A DNA stretch of 64,000 nt from Clostridium mobile (GCF_018918285.1 NZ_JAHLQF010000004.1:186001-250000); one strand, 5' to 3'; counted from the stretch's first letter, positions 1-8,896 are shown. Program-made: numbers and translations. Notes: a model not told the origin generated them from the letters alone.

Positions 1-411
1 AGTTATATGCGCAAGTAACATGGTAAAGAATCCCAATTGCTTGTTAGCAAATATAAAAAGAAGCATTAGGGATATACCTGTAACAATATCAGGATTTAAC
101 ACAGGCAAATATGTTATATTCATTACCATTGCTTTAGTAAATTTCTTCATATCTTGCATACCAATTGCTGCAAGAGTTCCTATAATCGTTGCACAAACTG
201 ATGCAATAAGGGCTATCATAATTGTATTATAAAGGGAAGTCATAATTTGCTGATCCTTAAACAATTGTATATACCAATCAAAGGTAAAGCCCGTCCAGTT
301 CGCTCTTGATTTAGAGCTATTAAAAGAAAAAACTATTAGCACCACTATTGGAGCATATAAAAATGTAAATATCATAGCTGTATATATTTTTTTTAAAGCT
401 GACTTCACCAT
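1..411 (-). CDS. potC: Polyamine ABC transporter permease PotC (C-terminal part outside window)
   Basis: Inner-membrane permease of a spermidine/putrescine-type ABC importer. The visible 137 residues begin MVKSALKK, followed by a first membrane segment and the typical PotC stretch NWTGFTFDWY near residues 38-47, then further hydrophobic segments. The EAA loop that docks on the ATPase should lie beyond the window edge. The ATG overlaps the stop of potB (TGA at 405-407) by 7 bp and has GGGGGAGG just upstream, so translation is probably coupled. It is third in a minus-strand potA-potB-potC operon; a potD gene for the binding protein is expected next but is outside the window. The family is clear from sequence and neighbours; substrate choice between spermidine and putrescine cannot be read. 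Confidence 0.88.
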   Translation of the reverse strand, partial: MVKSALKKIYTAMIFTFLYAPIVVLIVFSFNSSKSRANWTGFTFDWYIQLFKDQQIMTSLYNTIMIALIASVCATIIGTLAAIGMQDMKKFTKAMVMNITYLPVLNPDIVTGISLMLLFIFANKQLGFFTMLLAHIT

Positions 412-1229
412 AAACCTCCCCCTTCATTTTCTTTTTCATATTTCAAGTTAATACCCATACCAACTACCATAATGAGCATTAACACAATAGAAAGGGCAGA
501 TCCAAATCCCCAATTCCTTGTAGTTAGGAATTGTTCTTGGATTAAGTTTCCAATGAGAGTAAATTGACCTCCACCAAGCAATCTAGATATTACAAAGGTA
601 GTTAATGCAGGCATAAACACCATTATAACTCCTGATAAAACTCCTGGAAGACTCAATGGAAATATTATTCTCTTGAAAACTGTAAATGGTGGAGCACCTA
701 AATCTTCTGCTGCGTCAAGTACAGCCTTATCCATCTTAACCAGAACAGAATAAATTGGTAATACCATAAAAGGTAAAAAATTATACACCATACCTAATAC
801 AACAGCTTTCTCTGTATATAGAAGGTTTGGAGCGTTTAAACCGAAAAAATTAAAAATAGAAGCTACTATGCCGTTTTTCTCTAGCAAAGTCATCCATGCA
901 TATGTTCTAGCAAGAAAGTTCATCCACATTGGTATAACAAAGAGAACAACTAAAGTACTTTTCTTTGTTAAATTTTTGCTCGCTAATATCATAGCCATAG
1001 GATATCCCAGTATTAGACATATAGCAGTACTAATAGCTGCCAGGGATAAAGATCTCTTAAAAACCATTATATATATAGGTTCAAATACTCTTTTTATATG
1101 TTCAAGTGTAAAGTGAATTCCGTTAGCATCTACTGATACTACACTGTAGCATAGAACTAAAGCAAGGGGGATAATAGTAAAGATTATCATCCACAATACA
1201 TAAGGGTATGCCATCCATTTCCTTTTCAT
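405..1229 (-). CDS. potB: Polyamine ABC transporter permease PotB
   Basis: First permease subunit (274 aa) of the polyamine importer, pairing with PotC to form the membrane channel. About six hydrophobic segments are visible. The cytoplasmic EAA loop contains EDLGAPPFTVFKRIIFPLS at roughly residues 177-195, the motif that contacts the ATPase. Length is normal for PotB. The start codon follows the potA stop directly (1229 versus 1230), and the end overlaps the potC start by 7 bp, so the three genes form one tight unit. A homologous but diverged PotB of 309 aa lies at 12500-13429; this copy lacks that protein's long N-terminal extension. Confidence 0.92.
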   Translation of the reverse strand: MKRKWMAYPYVLWMIIFTIIPLALVLCYSVVSVDANGIHFTLEHIKRVFEPIYIMVFKRSLSLAAISTAICLILGYPMAMILASKNLTKKSTLVVLFVIPMWMNFLARTYAWMTLLEKNGIVASIFNFFGLNAPNLLYTEKAVVLGMVYNFLPFMVLPIYSVLVKMDKAVLDAAEDLGAPPFTVFKRIIFPLSLPGVLSGVIMVFMPALTTFVISRLLGGGQFTLIGNLIQEQFLTTRNWGFGSALSIVLMLIMVVGMGINLKYEKENEGGGLW

Positions 1230-2273
1230 CTATCTACTCACCTTTTTCATTATGTGAATATCTGAAGGAATTATCTTCATGCCTACCTTAGTGTTTACTG
1301 GTTCCATTGTAGTGCTATGAACCAACCATTTAATTCCTTTAGCCATAACAGCCATTTCATAATGTACACCCTTAAATATAACTGATTGTACTTCCCCTTC
1401 AATCATTCCTTCACTTACATCTACTAATTTTATATCTTCAGGTCTTATAACCACATCTATGTTTTCATTTGGTTCAAAACCTTTATCTACACAAACAAAT
1501 CCATGACCTGCAAATTCCACAAAGCAATCCTTAACCATTACTCCATCTACTATATTGCTTTCACCTATAAAATCCGCCACAAAAGCATTTTTAGGTTCAT
1601 TATATATGTCTACTGGAGTTCCAATTTGCTGAATTTTTCCTTCATTCATTACTACTATTGTATCTGACATGGTAAGAGCTTCTTCTTGGTCATGAGTTAC
1701 AAATACAAATGTTATTCCAAGCCTTTGCTGGATATTTTTCAGTTCTAATTGCATATCTTTTCTAAGCTTTAAGTCGAGGGCACCTAAAGGCTCATCAAGA
1801 AGCAAAACCTCTGGTTCATTTACCAGTGCTCTTGCAATAGCAATACGCTGCTGTTGGCCTCCACTCAAGGAATCTATGGATCTTCTCTCAAATCCAACTA
1901 GATTAACCAACTCCAACATTTCCTTAACTTTTTTGTCTATTTCCGTTTTGCTGAGTTTCTTAATTTTAAGACCGAATGCAATATTTTCATATACATTCAT
2001 ATGAGTAAAAAGTGCATATTTTTGAAATACGGTATTTACTTTTCTTTTATACGGAGGAAGGTTTGTGATATTTTCTCCCTCAAAAAGAACTTCACCACTA
2101 GTAGGACTTTCAAATCCACCAATAATTCTAAGTGTTGTGGTCTTACCACATCCACTAGGACCCAAGAGGGTTAAAAATTCATTTCGACAAATATAAAGAT
2201 CTATATTGTCTAGAACTGTTTGTCCATCATAATCTTTCGATATTTGTGATAATCTGATAATTTTCTCATGCAT
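1230..2273 (-). CDS. potA: Polyamine ABC transporter ATP-binding protein PotA
   Basis: ATPase subunit that powers polyamine uptake. It shows Walker [11 protein letters not shown] (about residues 38-47), the ABC signature LSGGQQQR, Walker [12 protein letters not shown], and the switch-histidine region VTHDQEEAL. The C-terminal third is a TOBE-type regulatory domain, as usual for PotA/MalK-type ATPases. The 347 aa length is ordinary. The start is ATG with GGGGGCAG upstream. It heads the operon potABC; a 25-bp perfect palindrome overlaps the likely promoter 33 bp upstream. It is a paralogue of the PotA at 13442-14527. Transport of another PotABCD-type cation cannot be excluded. Confidence 0.93.
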   Translation of the reverse strand: MHEKIIRLSQISKDYDGQTVLDNIDLYICRNEFLTLLGPSGCGKTTTLRIIGGFESPTSGEVLFEGENITNLPPYKRKVNTVFQKYALFTHMNVYENIAFGLKIKKLSKTEIDKKVKEMLELVNLVGFERRSIDSLSGGQQQRIAIARALVNEPEVLLLDEPLGALDLKLRKDMQLELKNIQQRLGITFVFVTHDQEEALTMSDTIVVMNEGKIQQIGTPVDIYNEPKNAFVADFIGESNIVDGVMVKDCFVEFAGHGFVCVDKGFEPNENIDVVIRPEDIKLVDVSEGMIEGEVQSVIFKGVHYEMAVMAKGIKWLVHSTTMEPVNTKVGMKIIPSDIHIMKKVSR

Positions 2274-2298
2274 TTATCTGCCCCCAATACCATATTTT

Positions 2299-2330
2299 AT
2301 TATACAAATATGTTTAGATTAAACATATTT
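2299..2330 (-). promoter_or_regulatory. Promoter -10 with overlapping 25-bp palindromic operator before potA
   Basis: Read on the minus strand, a perfect inverted repeat with 11-bp arms and a 3-bp centre (plus coordinates 2306-2330; arms AAATATGTTTA and TAAACATATTT) is followed one base later by TATAAT (2299-2304), a consensus -10. No good -35 is seen at 17 bp because the palindrome occupies that position. A dimeric repressor bound here would block RNA polymerase. The regulator is not in the window. The palindrome and TATAAT are seen directly; the operator role is inference. Confidence 0.55.
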
Positions 2331-2463
2331 CGACTTGGAAATATTCATGTATAACAATGTAGTTTTATCATATTACCAATCCAATGTCAATATATTAATT
2401 TTAAATTACGTTTTTGAAAAAATTTACATTATTTCCCTTAAGTTTCTACGCATAAATAAACAG

Positions 2464-2506
2464 GAAAAAGCATGATTCTCCACTCATGTAAAAGGGATAT
2501 CACGCT
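2464..2506 (-). terminator. Rho-independent terminator of the sigma factor/ABC exporter operon
   Basis: On the minus strand AGCGTGAT pairs with ATCATGCT (one G-U pair) across a 22-nt loop, followed by a TTTTT tract. It lies about 100 bp after the stop of the ABC-2 permease gene and points the same way. Confidence 0.7.
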
Positions 2507-2605
2507 CTTATTTAATTTCATATTTATACATATTATTATTGTTCTAAAAGAATTCCTTATTTTGTTTTTTCACCTATGGAAAGATGTATTACTATATAAC
2601 TACAC

Positions 2606-3919
2606 TTATACTTTATGACCTCGAAATGCTCTGCATGAAAGTAATATAAGTAACATGGATAATAATATAGCGCTTATTACCATTGTTACAGGTTGTGTCA
2701 AAACTTTGCCAAAGAAACTGTATAATACACCCTCAGAAACTGTAGCTGGTACATTCATGATATTTACAGGAAACAAGTATAATATCTTTTGAGAAGGATA
2801 GAGCTCTATGGTAAGGAGTTTCTCAGGAAGATTAATTGTAGGTAGAAAGAAAAGTAAAACAGTAAAAATAATAGACAAAAATGGGCTTTTCATTTTTGAT
2901 GATATATATAAGGTAATTGCCCCTTGGAACAGCAGCCCAACTATACCTAAACCTAATACCAACAAAAACATTTGAGCAAAGTTAATATTATATGGTGATG
3001 TATTATTTGAAACAGAAAGCTGAATTGGGCATTCTCCTCCCACAAAGCCATAGGTTATTCCATATAGAGCAAAATTTAAAAGGGCAAAAGCCACAAAAAT
3101 TCCAATTACAAACAAAAATGAACTTATTATCTTTGCTGTAGTTAGTTTGCTTTTCCCATACCTTGTTGTCAAAATGATAGCATCGGTTCCATAGCTATAC
3201 TCCTCAGAAAAAACAGGTGCTAAGCATATGATAAGGACCATACCCAGCCCCCAAACGAGAAAACTTGAAAAATCATCATTAAGCTCACGCCATCCATCAT
3301 AGTAATTATAGTAAAAAGGTGTTTGGATTTCGGAATACATAGATTTCAATTTTTCAAACTGTGCCATTGATAGATTTGATGGTATTTGGGTATGTTCAAT
3401 ATTCTGATATGTCTTTCTGTCATAAATACCTATGATATCATCCTCTGTAAATTCATTAACAATACCTGGAATATAACCAGGTTTTATAAAGTTTAGAATA
3501 GGTTCATATGGATGGATTTCTTTCCAATAAACATCTGTCTTAATGCTGCTAACAGGTTTTATATTTGCAATCTCTTCCTCTGAGTGTCCTTGCTGACGCA
3601 TTCTCTCCTTCTTACGCAAAGTGCCAATATCATCTTCCTGAACGTTTTTAGGATTATTTTGTATTTGATTTACATGAGATACAATTTCCATTAATCTTTC
3701 TTCAGTAAGATACCCTGAAAAAGTCTGTTCTTGTTCCCGTCTTTGCGCAATGGCTTGTAATCCCCTTTTTTCTTCCCCATTTGGTGAAACATCCATTTGC
3801 TGCAATACACCATTTACAAAAAAGTTAAATAAATTAATAACTAACGCTCCCAAAAGCACTATAATTGTTAAGCGCTTTTGAAATATTTTTTTTAGTTCAA
3901 ACTTAATAAGACCTTTCAT
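2606..3919 (-). CDS. ABC-2 type transporter permease
   Basis: Membrane subunit (437 aa) of an ABC-2 exporter. It has one N-terminal membrane segment (about residues 18-38), a large hydrophilic extracytoplasmic region (about 40-215, rich in Q/E/K) and about five further membrane segments toward the C terminus. The ATG overlaps the stop of the ATPase gene in an ATGA junction (4 bp), so the two are translationally coupled. It is the last gene of an operon headed by an ECF sigma factor. Such exporters commonly move antimicrobial peptides, lipids or hydrophobic compounds; nothing in this sequence fixes the substrate. No duplication or truncation is evident. Confidence 0.85.
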   Translation of the reverse strand: MKGLIKFELKKIFQKRLTIIVLLGALVINLFNFFVNGVLQQMDVSPNGEEKRGLQAIAQRREQEQTFSGYLTEERLMEIVSHVNQIQNNPKNVQEDDIGTLRKKERMRQQGHSEEEIANIKPVSSIKTDVYWKEIHPYEPILNFIKPGYIPGIVNEFTEDDIIGIYDRKTYQNIEHTQIPSNLSMAQFEKLKSMYSEIQTPFYYNYYDGWRELNDDFSSFLVWGLGMVLIICLAPVFSEEYSYGTDAIILTTRYGKSKLTTAKIISSFLFVIGIFVAFALLNFALYGITYGFVGGECPIQLSVSNNTSPYNINFAQMFLLVLGLGIVGLLFQGAITLYISSKMKSPFLSIIFTVLLFFLPTINLPEKLLTIELYPSQKILYLFPVNIMNVPATVSEGVLYSFFGKVLTQPVTMVISAILLSMLLILLSCRAFRGHKV

Positions 3920-4788
3920 TGTGCGTTCTCCCCCTTAAAGCAATAGAGATATAAGTCCTCAATATTTGGCTCTACAGTTATTGAATTTTCACAGGGCTTA
4001 TTTTCAGATACAATCCTTAGACTAATATTATCACCTATATGCTTTAAATTACTGACACAATAGATGGCATTAAGGCGATCAGCTTCCTCCTTTGAAACCT
4101 GACACTGCCATACACATCCTTTAATAGCAGAAGTAATGGTGTGCGCATCACCTTTATGAATTAATGTTCCTCGCCTCATCATTAATATAGTATCAGCTAT
4201 ATACTCTATATCAGATACTATATGGGTGGAGAGGATAACAATTTTATCCTTAGAAAAAGAACTTATTAGGTTGCGAAAGCGTACTCGCTCCTTTGGATCA
4301 AGCCCCGCTGTTGGCTCGTCCAGTATAATCACTTGTGGATCATTAAGCATAGCCTGTGCGATTCCGAGCCTTTGACGCATTCCTCCAGAAAAAGTTTTTA
4401 TCTTACCCTTTTTTTCTTCTTTTAATCCCACCATGTCCAAAAGCTCAAAGGTTTTTCGTTTTGCTGCCCCATGTGGAAGTCCTTTAAGAGAAGAAATATA
4501 CATAAGAAAATCATAGGCCGTAAATTCGGGATAATATCCAAAATTTTGAGGTAGGTAACCTAACAGGCTTCGATAATCCTCATCCATCTTTTTTATATTC
4601 TTATTGTTTAGCCTTATCTCACCAGAAGTGGGATCCAGAATATCGCAAATTAATCGCATTAAGGTTGTTTTACCTGATCCATTGGCCCCAAGCAATCCAT
4701 AAACTCCTGGGGTAAAGGTACTTGTAAATCTATCAACAGCAATTTTACTGCCGTATTGTTTTGTGAGCCTATCTATTGTAAGTTCCAC
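3916..4788 (-). CDS. ABC transporter ATP-binding protein
   Basis: ATPase (290 aa) partner of the downstream ABC-2 permease. It shows Walker A GANGSGKTTL (about residues 34-43), the Q-loop region GYLPQNFGYYPEFTAYDFL, signature FSGGMRQR, and Walker B VIILDEPTAGLDP. The last 80 residues are an accessory domain. The start is GTG at 4788, chosen because AAGGAGG lies 8 bp upstream and the protein then begins directly at the ABC fold. It overlaps the end of the upstream membrane-protein gene by 16 bp. This ATPase type is common in bacteriocin or antibiotic export and self-resistance systems. Confidence 0.93.
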   Translation of the reverse strand: MELTIDRLTKQYGSKIAVDRFTSTFTPGVYGLLGANGSGKTTLMRLICDILDPTSGEIRLNNKNIKKMDEDYRSLLGYLPQNFGYYPEFTAYDFLMYISSLKGLPHGAAKRKTFELLDMVGLKEEKKGKIKTFSGGMRQRLGIAQAMLNDPQVIILDEPTAGLDPKERVRFRNLISSFSKDKIVILSTHIVSDIEYIADTILMMRRGTLIHKGDAHTITSAIKGCVWQCQVSKEEADRLNAIYCVSNLKHIGDNISLRIVSENKPCENSITVEPNIEDLYLYCFKGENAQ

Positions 4789-5543
4789 AACAATTCCTCC
4801 TTGTTTTTCATATTATTTAATGTTTCAGCTATCTTCCAAATAAGTACCAATGATGTGATAACAAATAGCACACCCCATATCCATATTGATGTTGATTGAT
4901 AAAGTTTAGGATGTTTTGATAGCTGTGAAAAGCCTGCTGTCAGAAATAATCCAATTGCCATAACAGTATAGCTTGCAGTCTTACCTTTTACCCAGTTAAA
5001 TATAAAAAGATAAATAATACTTGAAATATTAAAGGGTACCAACACATACAAAATAAGGCTGAGTATATTACCATCATAATAAAATGCTGAAATAGAAAAC
5101 AAAATGCTCATACTGAGCAAATCTGTTGCACCAATAATAACCATTCTAATAGCCATTATTTTTTGTAGATTATACCTGCAATACTGCTCTATCTCCCACA
5201 TATTACAGGTAAAGCTTTTTGCAATTTCCGGAATCCCTATTAAAGCAACAATTGGGGCTGATATAGAAAGAATAGAGAAAACAGAAATTGTTTCTTTTAC
5301 ATCATTTCCAGAATACCATAAGAGAATTGAAGCAAAGCAAAGTACTGTTAGTTGTGCAATCCAAACAACAGGTGAAATATAATGTATCTGTTCTCTTAAA
5401 ACTTCAATAAAAGAGGCTTTGGAAAAAGATTGTTTTTTATTTAGTTCTTGTTTTGCAAGTAAAATTGTACTTCTCATCTGTTCATCAGAAACATCAGGTG
5501 GTTGATAACTGTTTAATAACTTCTCTATCTTTTTATTTTTCAA
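4773..5543 (-). CDS. Six-helix membrane protein of the sigma factor operon, function unknown
   Basis: Protein of 256 aa with a soluble N-terminal 60 residues (MKNKKIEKLLNSYQPP at the start, mostly charged) and about six membrane segments between residue 70 and 245. It is encoded between an ECF sigma factor (4-bp ATGA overlap) and an ABC ATPase (16-bp overlap). That position is where anti-sigma factors usually sit, and a cytosolic tail plus membrane domain would fit such a role. However, there is no zinc-binding HxxxCxxC motif and I do not recognise the family. It could equally be an extra exporter subunit. Confidence 0.75.
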   Translation of the reverse strand: MKNKKIEKLLNSYQPPDVSDEQMRSTILLAKQELNKKQSFSKASFIEVLREQIHYISPVVWIAQLTVLCFASILLWYSGNDVKETISVFSILSISAPIVALIGIPEIAKSFTCNMWEIEQYCRYNLQKIMAIRMVIIGATDLLSMSILFSISAFYYDGNILSLILYVLVPFNISSIIYLFIFNWVKGKTASYTVMAIGLFLTAGFSQLSKHPKLYQSTSIWIWGVLFVITSLVLIWKIAETLNNMKNKEELLWNLQ

Positions 5544-6070
5544 AATAAATCCTCCTCTCTAAGCTGCTTTTTTAATTTATCTAACCCTTGTTTTAATCTT
5601 GATTTTGCTGTAGGAAGGCTTGTTCCAACTATTTTTGCAATTTCTCTTACTTTCATGTCATGATAGTAACGCAAAATTATAACGTCCTTTTGTATATCCG
5701 GTAAAGTATTAAGTGCTTGACGCACTACATCTGCAGTTTCTAAATCTGCTATCTTGTCATTGGTATAAGCAACATAATTTATAGCATCTATGTCTTCCAT
5801 ATGAATCCTGTTTTTTCGATAGTAATCATTGCAGATATTTACTGCAATTTTAAACAGATAACTTTTGAAATTATTTTTATCAACATATGTATTGATATAC
5901 TGAACAAGGCGTAGGAATACTTCTTGAGTTAGATCGTAAGCAATGTTGGAATTGCTTATTTTGCGATAACAGAATGCGTAGATATTGCTATAGTATTTCT
6001 CAATAAGTAACTCAATCAACTCTGTCTCCCCTTGTTGTATTTTCTTAATAAGTACTTTATCCTCCAACAT
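5540..6070 (-). CDS. ECF-type RNA polymerase sigma factor
   Basis: Alternative sigma factor of 176 aa. Sigma region 2 is visible at about residues 20-85 (YDLTQEVFLRL near 45-55), and region 4 with its helix-turn-helix at about 120-170 (MKVREIAKIVGTSLPTAKSR). A longer reading frame begins at 6085, but AGGAGGTGCA lies immediately before the ATG at 6070, so that is the start used here. It overlaps the next gene by 4 bp and heads an operon with a membrane protein and an ABC-2 exporter. This suggests the sigma factor responds to envelope or antimicrobial stress and drives export, likely including its own transcription. No classical anti-sigma factor is encoded nearby. Confidence 0.92.
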   Translation of the reverse strand: MLEDKVLIKKIQQGETELIELLIEKYYSNIYAFCYRKISNSNIAYDLTQEVFLRLVQYINTYVDKNNFKSYLFKIAVNICNDYYRKNRIHMEDIDAINYVAYTNDKIADLETADVVRQALNTLPDIQKDVIILRYYHDMKVREIAKIVGTSLPTAKSRLKQGLDKLKKQLREEDLF

Positions 6071-6099
6071 TGCACCTCCTATCATAAAAAATTATATTT

Positions 6100-6111
6100 T
6101 AGAACGTTCTA
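6100..6111. promoter_or_regulatory. 12-bp perfect palindrome upstream of the sigma factor gene
   Basis: TAGAACGTTCTA lies 30 bp upstream of the chosen start codon of the sigma factor gene, inside the untranslated or promoter region. It is self-complementary. It may be an operator, but one short palindrome in AT-rich DNA is weak evidence. Confidence 0.3.
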
Positions 6112-6246
6112 CATTTAGTATAACGGTAAAATTTTCAAAAAGGATTTAAATTAAATAAAGTAAAAACAATCTTTTATGCTATATCCTTTTATTATCCTTT
6201 AGTTATTTAATCTTTTTCTTTATGTTCTTTCTTTATTTTTGAGGGT

Positions 6247-6284
6247 AAAAAAGCGACTACATCCTTTTTCCAAAATGTAGCCGC
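6247..6284 (-). terminator. Terminator hairpin with no gene before it on the minus strand
   Basis: Minus-strand GCGGCTACAT pairs with ATGTAGTCGC (one G-U) around a 12-nt loop and is followed by TTTTTT, a textbook intrinsic terminator. The gene to its right is on the opposite strand, so there is no protein-coding transcript for it to end. It could terminate a short RNA started near 6300-6377, or act as an attenuator in a long leader of the sigma factor operon. In the rest of 6071-6377 I see only AT-rich spacer and the palindrome at 6100. Confidence 0.65.
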
Positions 6285-6377
6285 GTTTAATATTTCTATG
6301 AATGTTATATATTATATAGTATATATTACATATTGTATTTGAAAATATTATAATTGTTTTAGAGAGGAAGTGATCTT

Positions 6378-7349
6378 ATGCCTGGACTTTTATCACATTA
6401 TCTTTGCGGAGATGAGATGATTAAAATTTTAGATAATCCTAAATTAAAGGATATAATTCTAAAGCACAGACAGGTATTTAATATAGGAACTCAAGGCCCA
6501 GATATATTTTTCTACTATATATCTTATCCATGGACTAGTAATAAAGGCTTAAGGAAAATCGGTAGCACTATTCATGAAAATAACACCACACTGTTTTTTC
6601 TAAACGCTATAGAATATCTTATAGATATAAAAGGAGATTTAAAAGAATTAATTACGGCCTATATGTGTGGATACGCATGTCACTATTCCCTCGATTCTAA
6701 TACTCACCCTTATATCTTTTATAGAACAGGGTTTATACGTCCAAAGGAGCCTTATAGCCTAAAATATAAATGCTATCACAGGGACTTTGAAACCACACTT
6801 GATTTTATTATGTTAGATAGGCTGTGGCATAAAAGACCATCTCAAGTAAATCCTCATTCTCTTGTATCAGTAAAAGATGATGAGGCTTATGCCATAGGAA
6901 AAATGTATCAGCATATACTTAAAAATATTCTCAATATAGAAATTACTGAAAAACAAATAGCAAAATCTACTAAAGACATGGTATTAGTTCAGAGAGTGTT
7001 AAGGGACTCTTCTGGTATAAAGAAAAGGCTATTTAAAAAGATTCCTTTTATCGGTAATATGATTTATCCACTTAAGGTAGATGACAATCTTGATTATTTA
7101 AATCTTAAAGAAAATACTTGGTGTAACCCCTGTGATAATTCTTTACTATATAAATCATCTTTTATAGATATGTTTAATAAAGCTATTGAAGATTCTCTAA
7201 TCATCTGTACTAAGTTATTCAAAGATATTTATGATAATGAGAATTTACTCCAAAGAGAAGATTATATAGGAAATCGCTCCTTTTCAACAGGACTAGATTC
7301 TAGCCTGCCTCTTGAGTTTAAATATTTTAGATGTATTTATGAAGAGTGA
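6378..7349 (+). CDS. Zinc-dependent phospholipase C family protein
   Basis: Protein of 323 aa beginning PGLLSHYLCGDEM, the start seen in the clostridial family annotated as zinc-dependent phospholipase C. Potential metal ligands are spaced through the first half: His at SHYL (residue 7), Asp in GPDIFFYY (about 43), His in IHENN (about 65), the cluster YACHYSLDSNTHPY (about 101-114) and CYHRDFE (about 134-140). No signal peptide is seen, unlike secreted alpha-toxin-type enzymes, so this member is probably cytoplasmic and its true substrate is uncertain. The start has GAGAGGAAGTGATCTT upstream. It is monocistronic and ends in a dispersed palindrome that probably serves as a two-way terminator with the convergent PLP-enzyme gene. 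Confidence 0.75.
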   Translation: MPGLLSHYLCGDEMIKILDNPKLKDIILKHRQVFNIGTQGPDIFFYYISYPWTSNKGLRKIGSTIHENNTTLFFLNAIEYLIDIKGDLKELITAYMCGYACHYSLDSNTHPYIFYRTGFIRPKEPYSLKYKCYHRDFETTLDFIMLDRLWHKRPSQVNPHSLVSVKDDEAYAIGKMYQHILKNILNIEITEKQIAKSTKDMVLVQRVLRDSSGIKKRLFKKIPFIGNMIYPLKVDDNLDYLNLKENTWCNPCDNSLLYKSSFIDMFNKAIEDSLIICTKLFKDIYDNENLLQREDYIGNRSFSTGLDSSLPLEFKYFRCIYEE

Positions 7350-7388
7350 TTTTTCATTTGCCACACCCCCAAATTGATTTATCAACTG

Positions 7389-7490
7389 TAAGTTTTTACA
7401 AAAGCAATTTAATTTCTCAAACTGAGAGCTAAGCACATAGTGAAGCCGCTCCGGGAAAAGTCGCTTTTTCACTACATGCTTAGCTCTTTT
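7389..7490 (+). repeat. Dispersed palindromic repeat, family A, copy 1
   Basis: A unit of about 100 bp: a conserved left flank (TAAGTTTTTACAAA...) followed by a long imperfect hairpin whose outer arms AGAGCTAAGCA (7425-7435) and TGCTTAGCTCT (7477-7487) are perfect, then TTTT. It lies between two convergent genes and could act as a bidirectional terminator. Six further copies occur in this window. Confidence 0.85.
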
Positions 7491-7539
7491 GTGTATATTT
7501 TGTAATATCATTTTTCAATCTTTTCGTTTGAAAACCTAC

Positions 7540-8652
7540 TTAATAAGATTTGCCTCTACATAATATAGGAATCTCTTTAATAACCTCTCCCTTTGAAACC
7601 AGATAAGCTTTTTCATATAGATTGCAAGTAGGACATATATGGTTAGGAATTATTTCAATTTTATCTCCTATTTTTACTTTCTTTCTAAAGTCCTTATCAT
7701 TTATTAGTCCATGTTCATCAAAAACTCCACTTAAGTGTACGTTTGTCATTCCATTAATTGCCCCATTTCCTGGTGTTGAACATATACCTTTTACTCTTTT
7801 TTGAGCAGTTAATGCTTTTGCTCCTGCATCTAATACTACCCTTGTTTCCGTTGGTATACTTATTACTGTTGTTAAAATCGTTGCAGCGCACCTACTAAAG
7901 TCTTTAATTGCATTGCTTTGTCCAACATCCATCAATATATATGTCCCTGGTCTAATTTCTGTAATTCCTTCTAATATATGTGCATGCATCAATGAAGGAG
8001 TAGCACCTATACTTATTGTGTCTATTTCCACACCTAAGTTTCTAACTATTTTAGCTGCATCTAAAGTTCTCTTCTGCGCTTCCAATGTAACCTTTTTACA
8101 TTCATCAACATTATCCACATTATATGAGTGTCCCTCATGTGAAAATACTCCTTTAAGATGGACTTTCTTCTTCTTTTTTATGTGGTTTACTAAATTTATC
8201 AATTGTTCATCTGTTATTACCCCAGATCTTTCTTCTCCCACTTCTATTTCGATTAATACTTCTATTGCTTTTTCCTCATTTTTAAATACTTCTTCTAGCT
8301 GGTCTACCCCATACTCACTGTCAACACCTAATCTTATTTTTATTTTTCTATTTAGTTCTCTAATTCTTTCTAGTTTGGATATTCCTATTATTTCATTTGC
8401 AATAAAAATATCCATTATGCCATTCTCCGCCATTACCTCAGCTTCCCCAACTTTAGCTACAGTAATTCCAAAAGCTCCTTCTTGTACTTGAATATTTGCT
8501 AACTCAGGCATCCTATGAGTTTTAGTATGAGGTCTCAATTTTACTCCGTATTCATCAACTTTATTCTGCATAAAGCGAACATTATTAAACATAAGATCAT
8601 AGTCAATTAATAAAGAAGGTGTATCAATAAATTTATACTCTGATAAAAACAT
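7540..8652 (-). CDS. D-threonine aldolase / D-serine dehydratase-like PLP enzyme
   Basis: Fold-type III PLP enzyme of 370 aa with an alanine racemase-like N-terminal barrel. The probable PLP lysine is in LRPHTKTHR (about residue 44). The phosphate region resembles SIGATPSLMHAH (about 214-225). The C-terminal PNHICPTCNL (about 346-355) matches the His/Cys metal site of the D-serine dehydratase/D-threonine aldolase family. Expected chemistry is cleavage of D-threonine to glycine and acetaldehyde, or dehydration of a D-hydroxyamino acid; the sequence does not decide. It stands alone, flanked by family A repeats on both sides, so its role is probably general D-amino acid use. Confidence 0.8.
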   Translation of the reverse strand: MFLSEYKFIDTPSLLIDYDLMFNNVRFMQNKVDEYGVKLRPHTKTHRMPELANIQVQEGAFGITVAKVGEAEVMAENGIMDIFIANEIIGISKLERIRELNRKIKIRLGVDSEYGVDQLEEVFKNEEKAIEVLIEIEVGEERSGVITDEQLINLVNHIKKKKKVHLKGVFSHEGHSYNVDNVDECKKVTLEAQKRTLDAAKIVRNLGVEIDTISIGATPSLMHAHILEGITEIRPGTYILMDVGQSNAIKDFSRCAATILTTVISIPTETRVVLDAGAKALTAQKRVKGICSTPGNGAINGMTNVHLSGVFDEHGLINDKDFRKKVKIGDKIEIIPNHICPTCNLYEKAYLVSKGEVIKEIPILCRGKSY

Positions 8653-8792
8653 ATAACCATTCCCCTTCCGTATCTATTTACTATTTTAGTATTCAATTTC
8701 TCTTTAAATAATTCCTTTTTACACCAATAATATTAATTAATTGATAGATAAGATTTTACAAATATATATTGCGATAAATTGCTTTCACATTT

Positions 8793-8896
8793 ATAAGTTT
8801 CTACAAATGTAATTTAGTTTACGAAAATAGAGAGCTAAGTACATAGTAAAGCCGCTCCAGAAAAAGTCGCTTTTTTACTATATACTTAGCTCTTTT
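8793..8896 (+). repeat. Dispersed palindromic repeat, family A, copy 2
   Basis: Same left flank (TATAAGTTTCTACAAATG) and hairpin as copy 1. Outer arms AGAGCTAAGTA (8831-8841) and TACTTAGCTCT (8883-8893) are perfect and are followed by TTTT. It lies just upstream of the PLP-enzyme gene on the other side from copy 1. Confidence 0.85.

Larger units (their letters stand above)
2274..2605. other. Intergenic region between potA and the ABC exporter operon
   Basis: This 332-bp stretch holds no credible gene. It contains the potA promoter/palindrome (2299-2330), an AT-rich segment with no recognised element (about 2340-2460), and the terminator of the upstream minus-strand operon (2464-2506). Confidence 0.7.

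Noticed and set aside
7913-8491. 192-codon plus-strand frame
   Set aside because: It is antisense to the D-threonine aldolase-like gene, with serine/isoleucine-rich low-complexity composition and no ribosome site.
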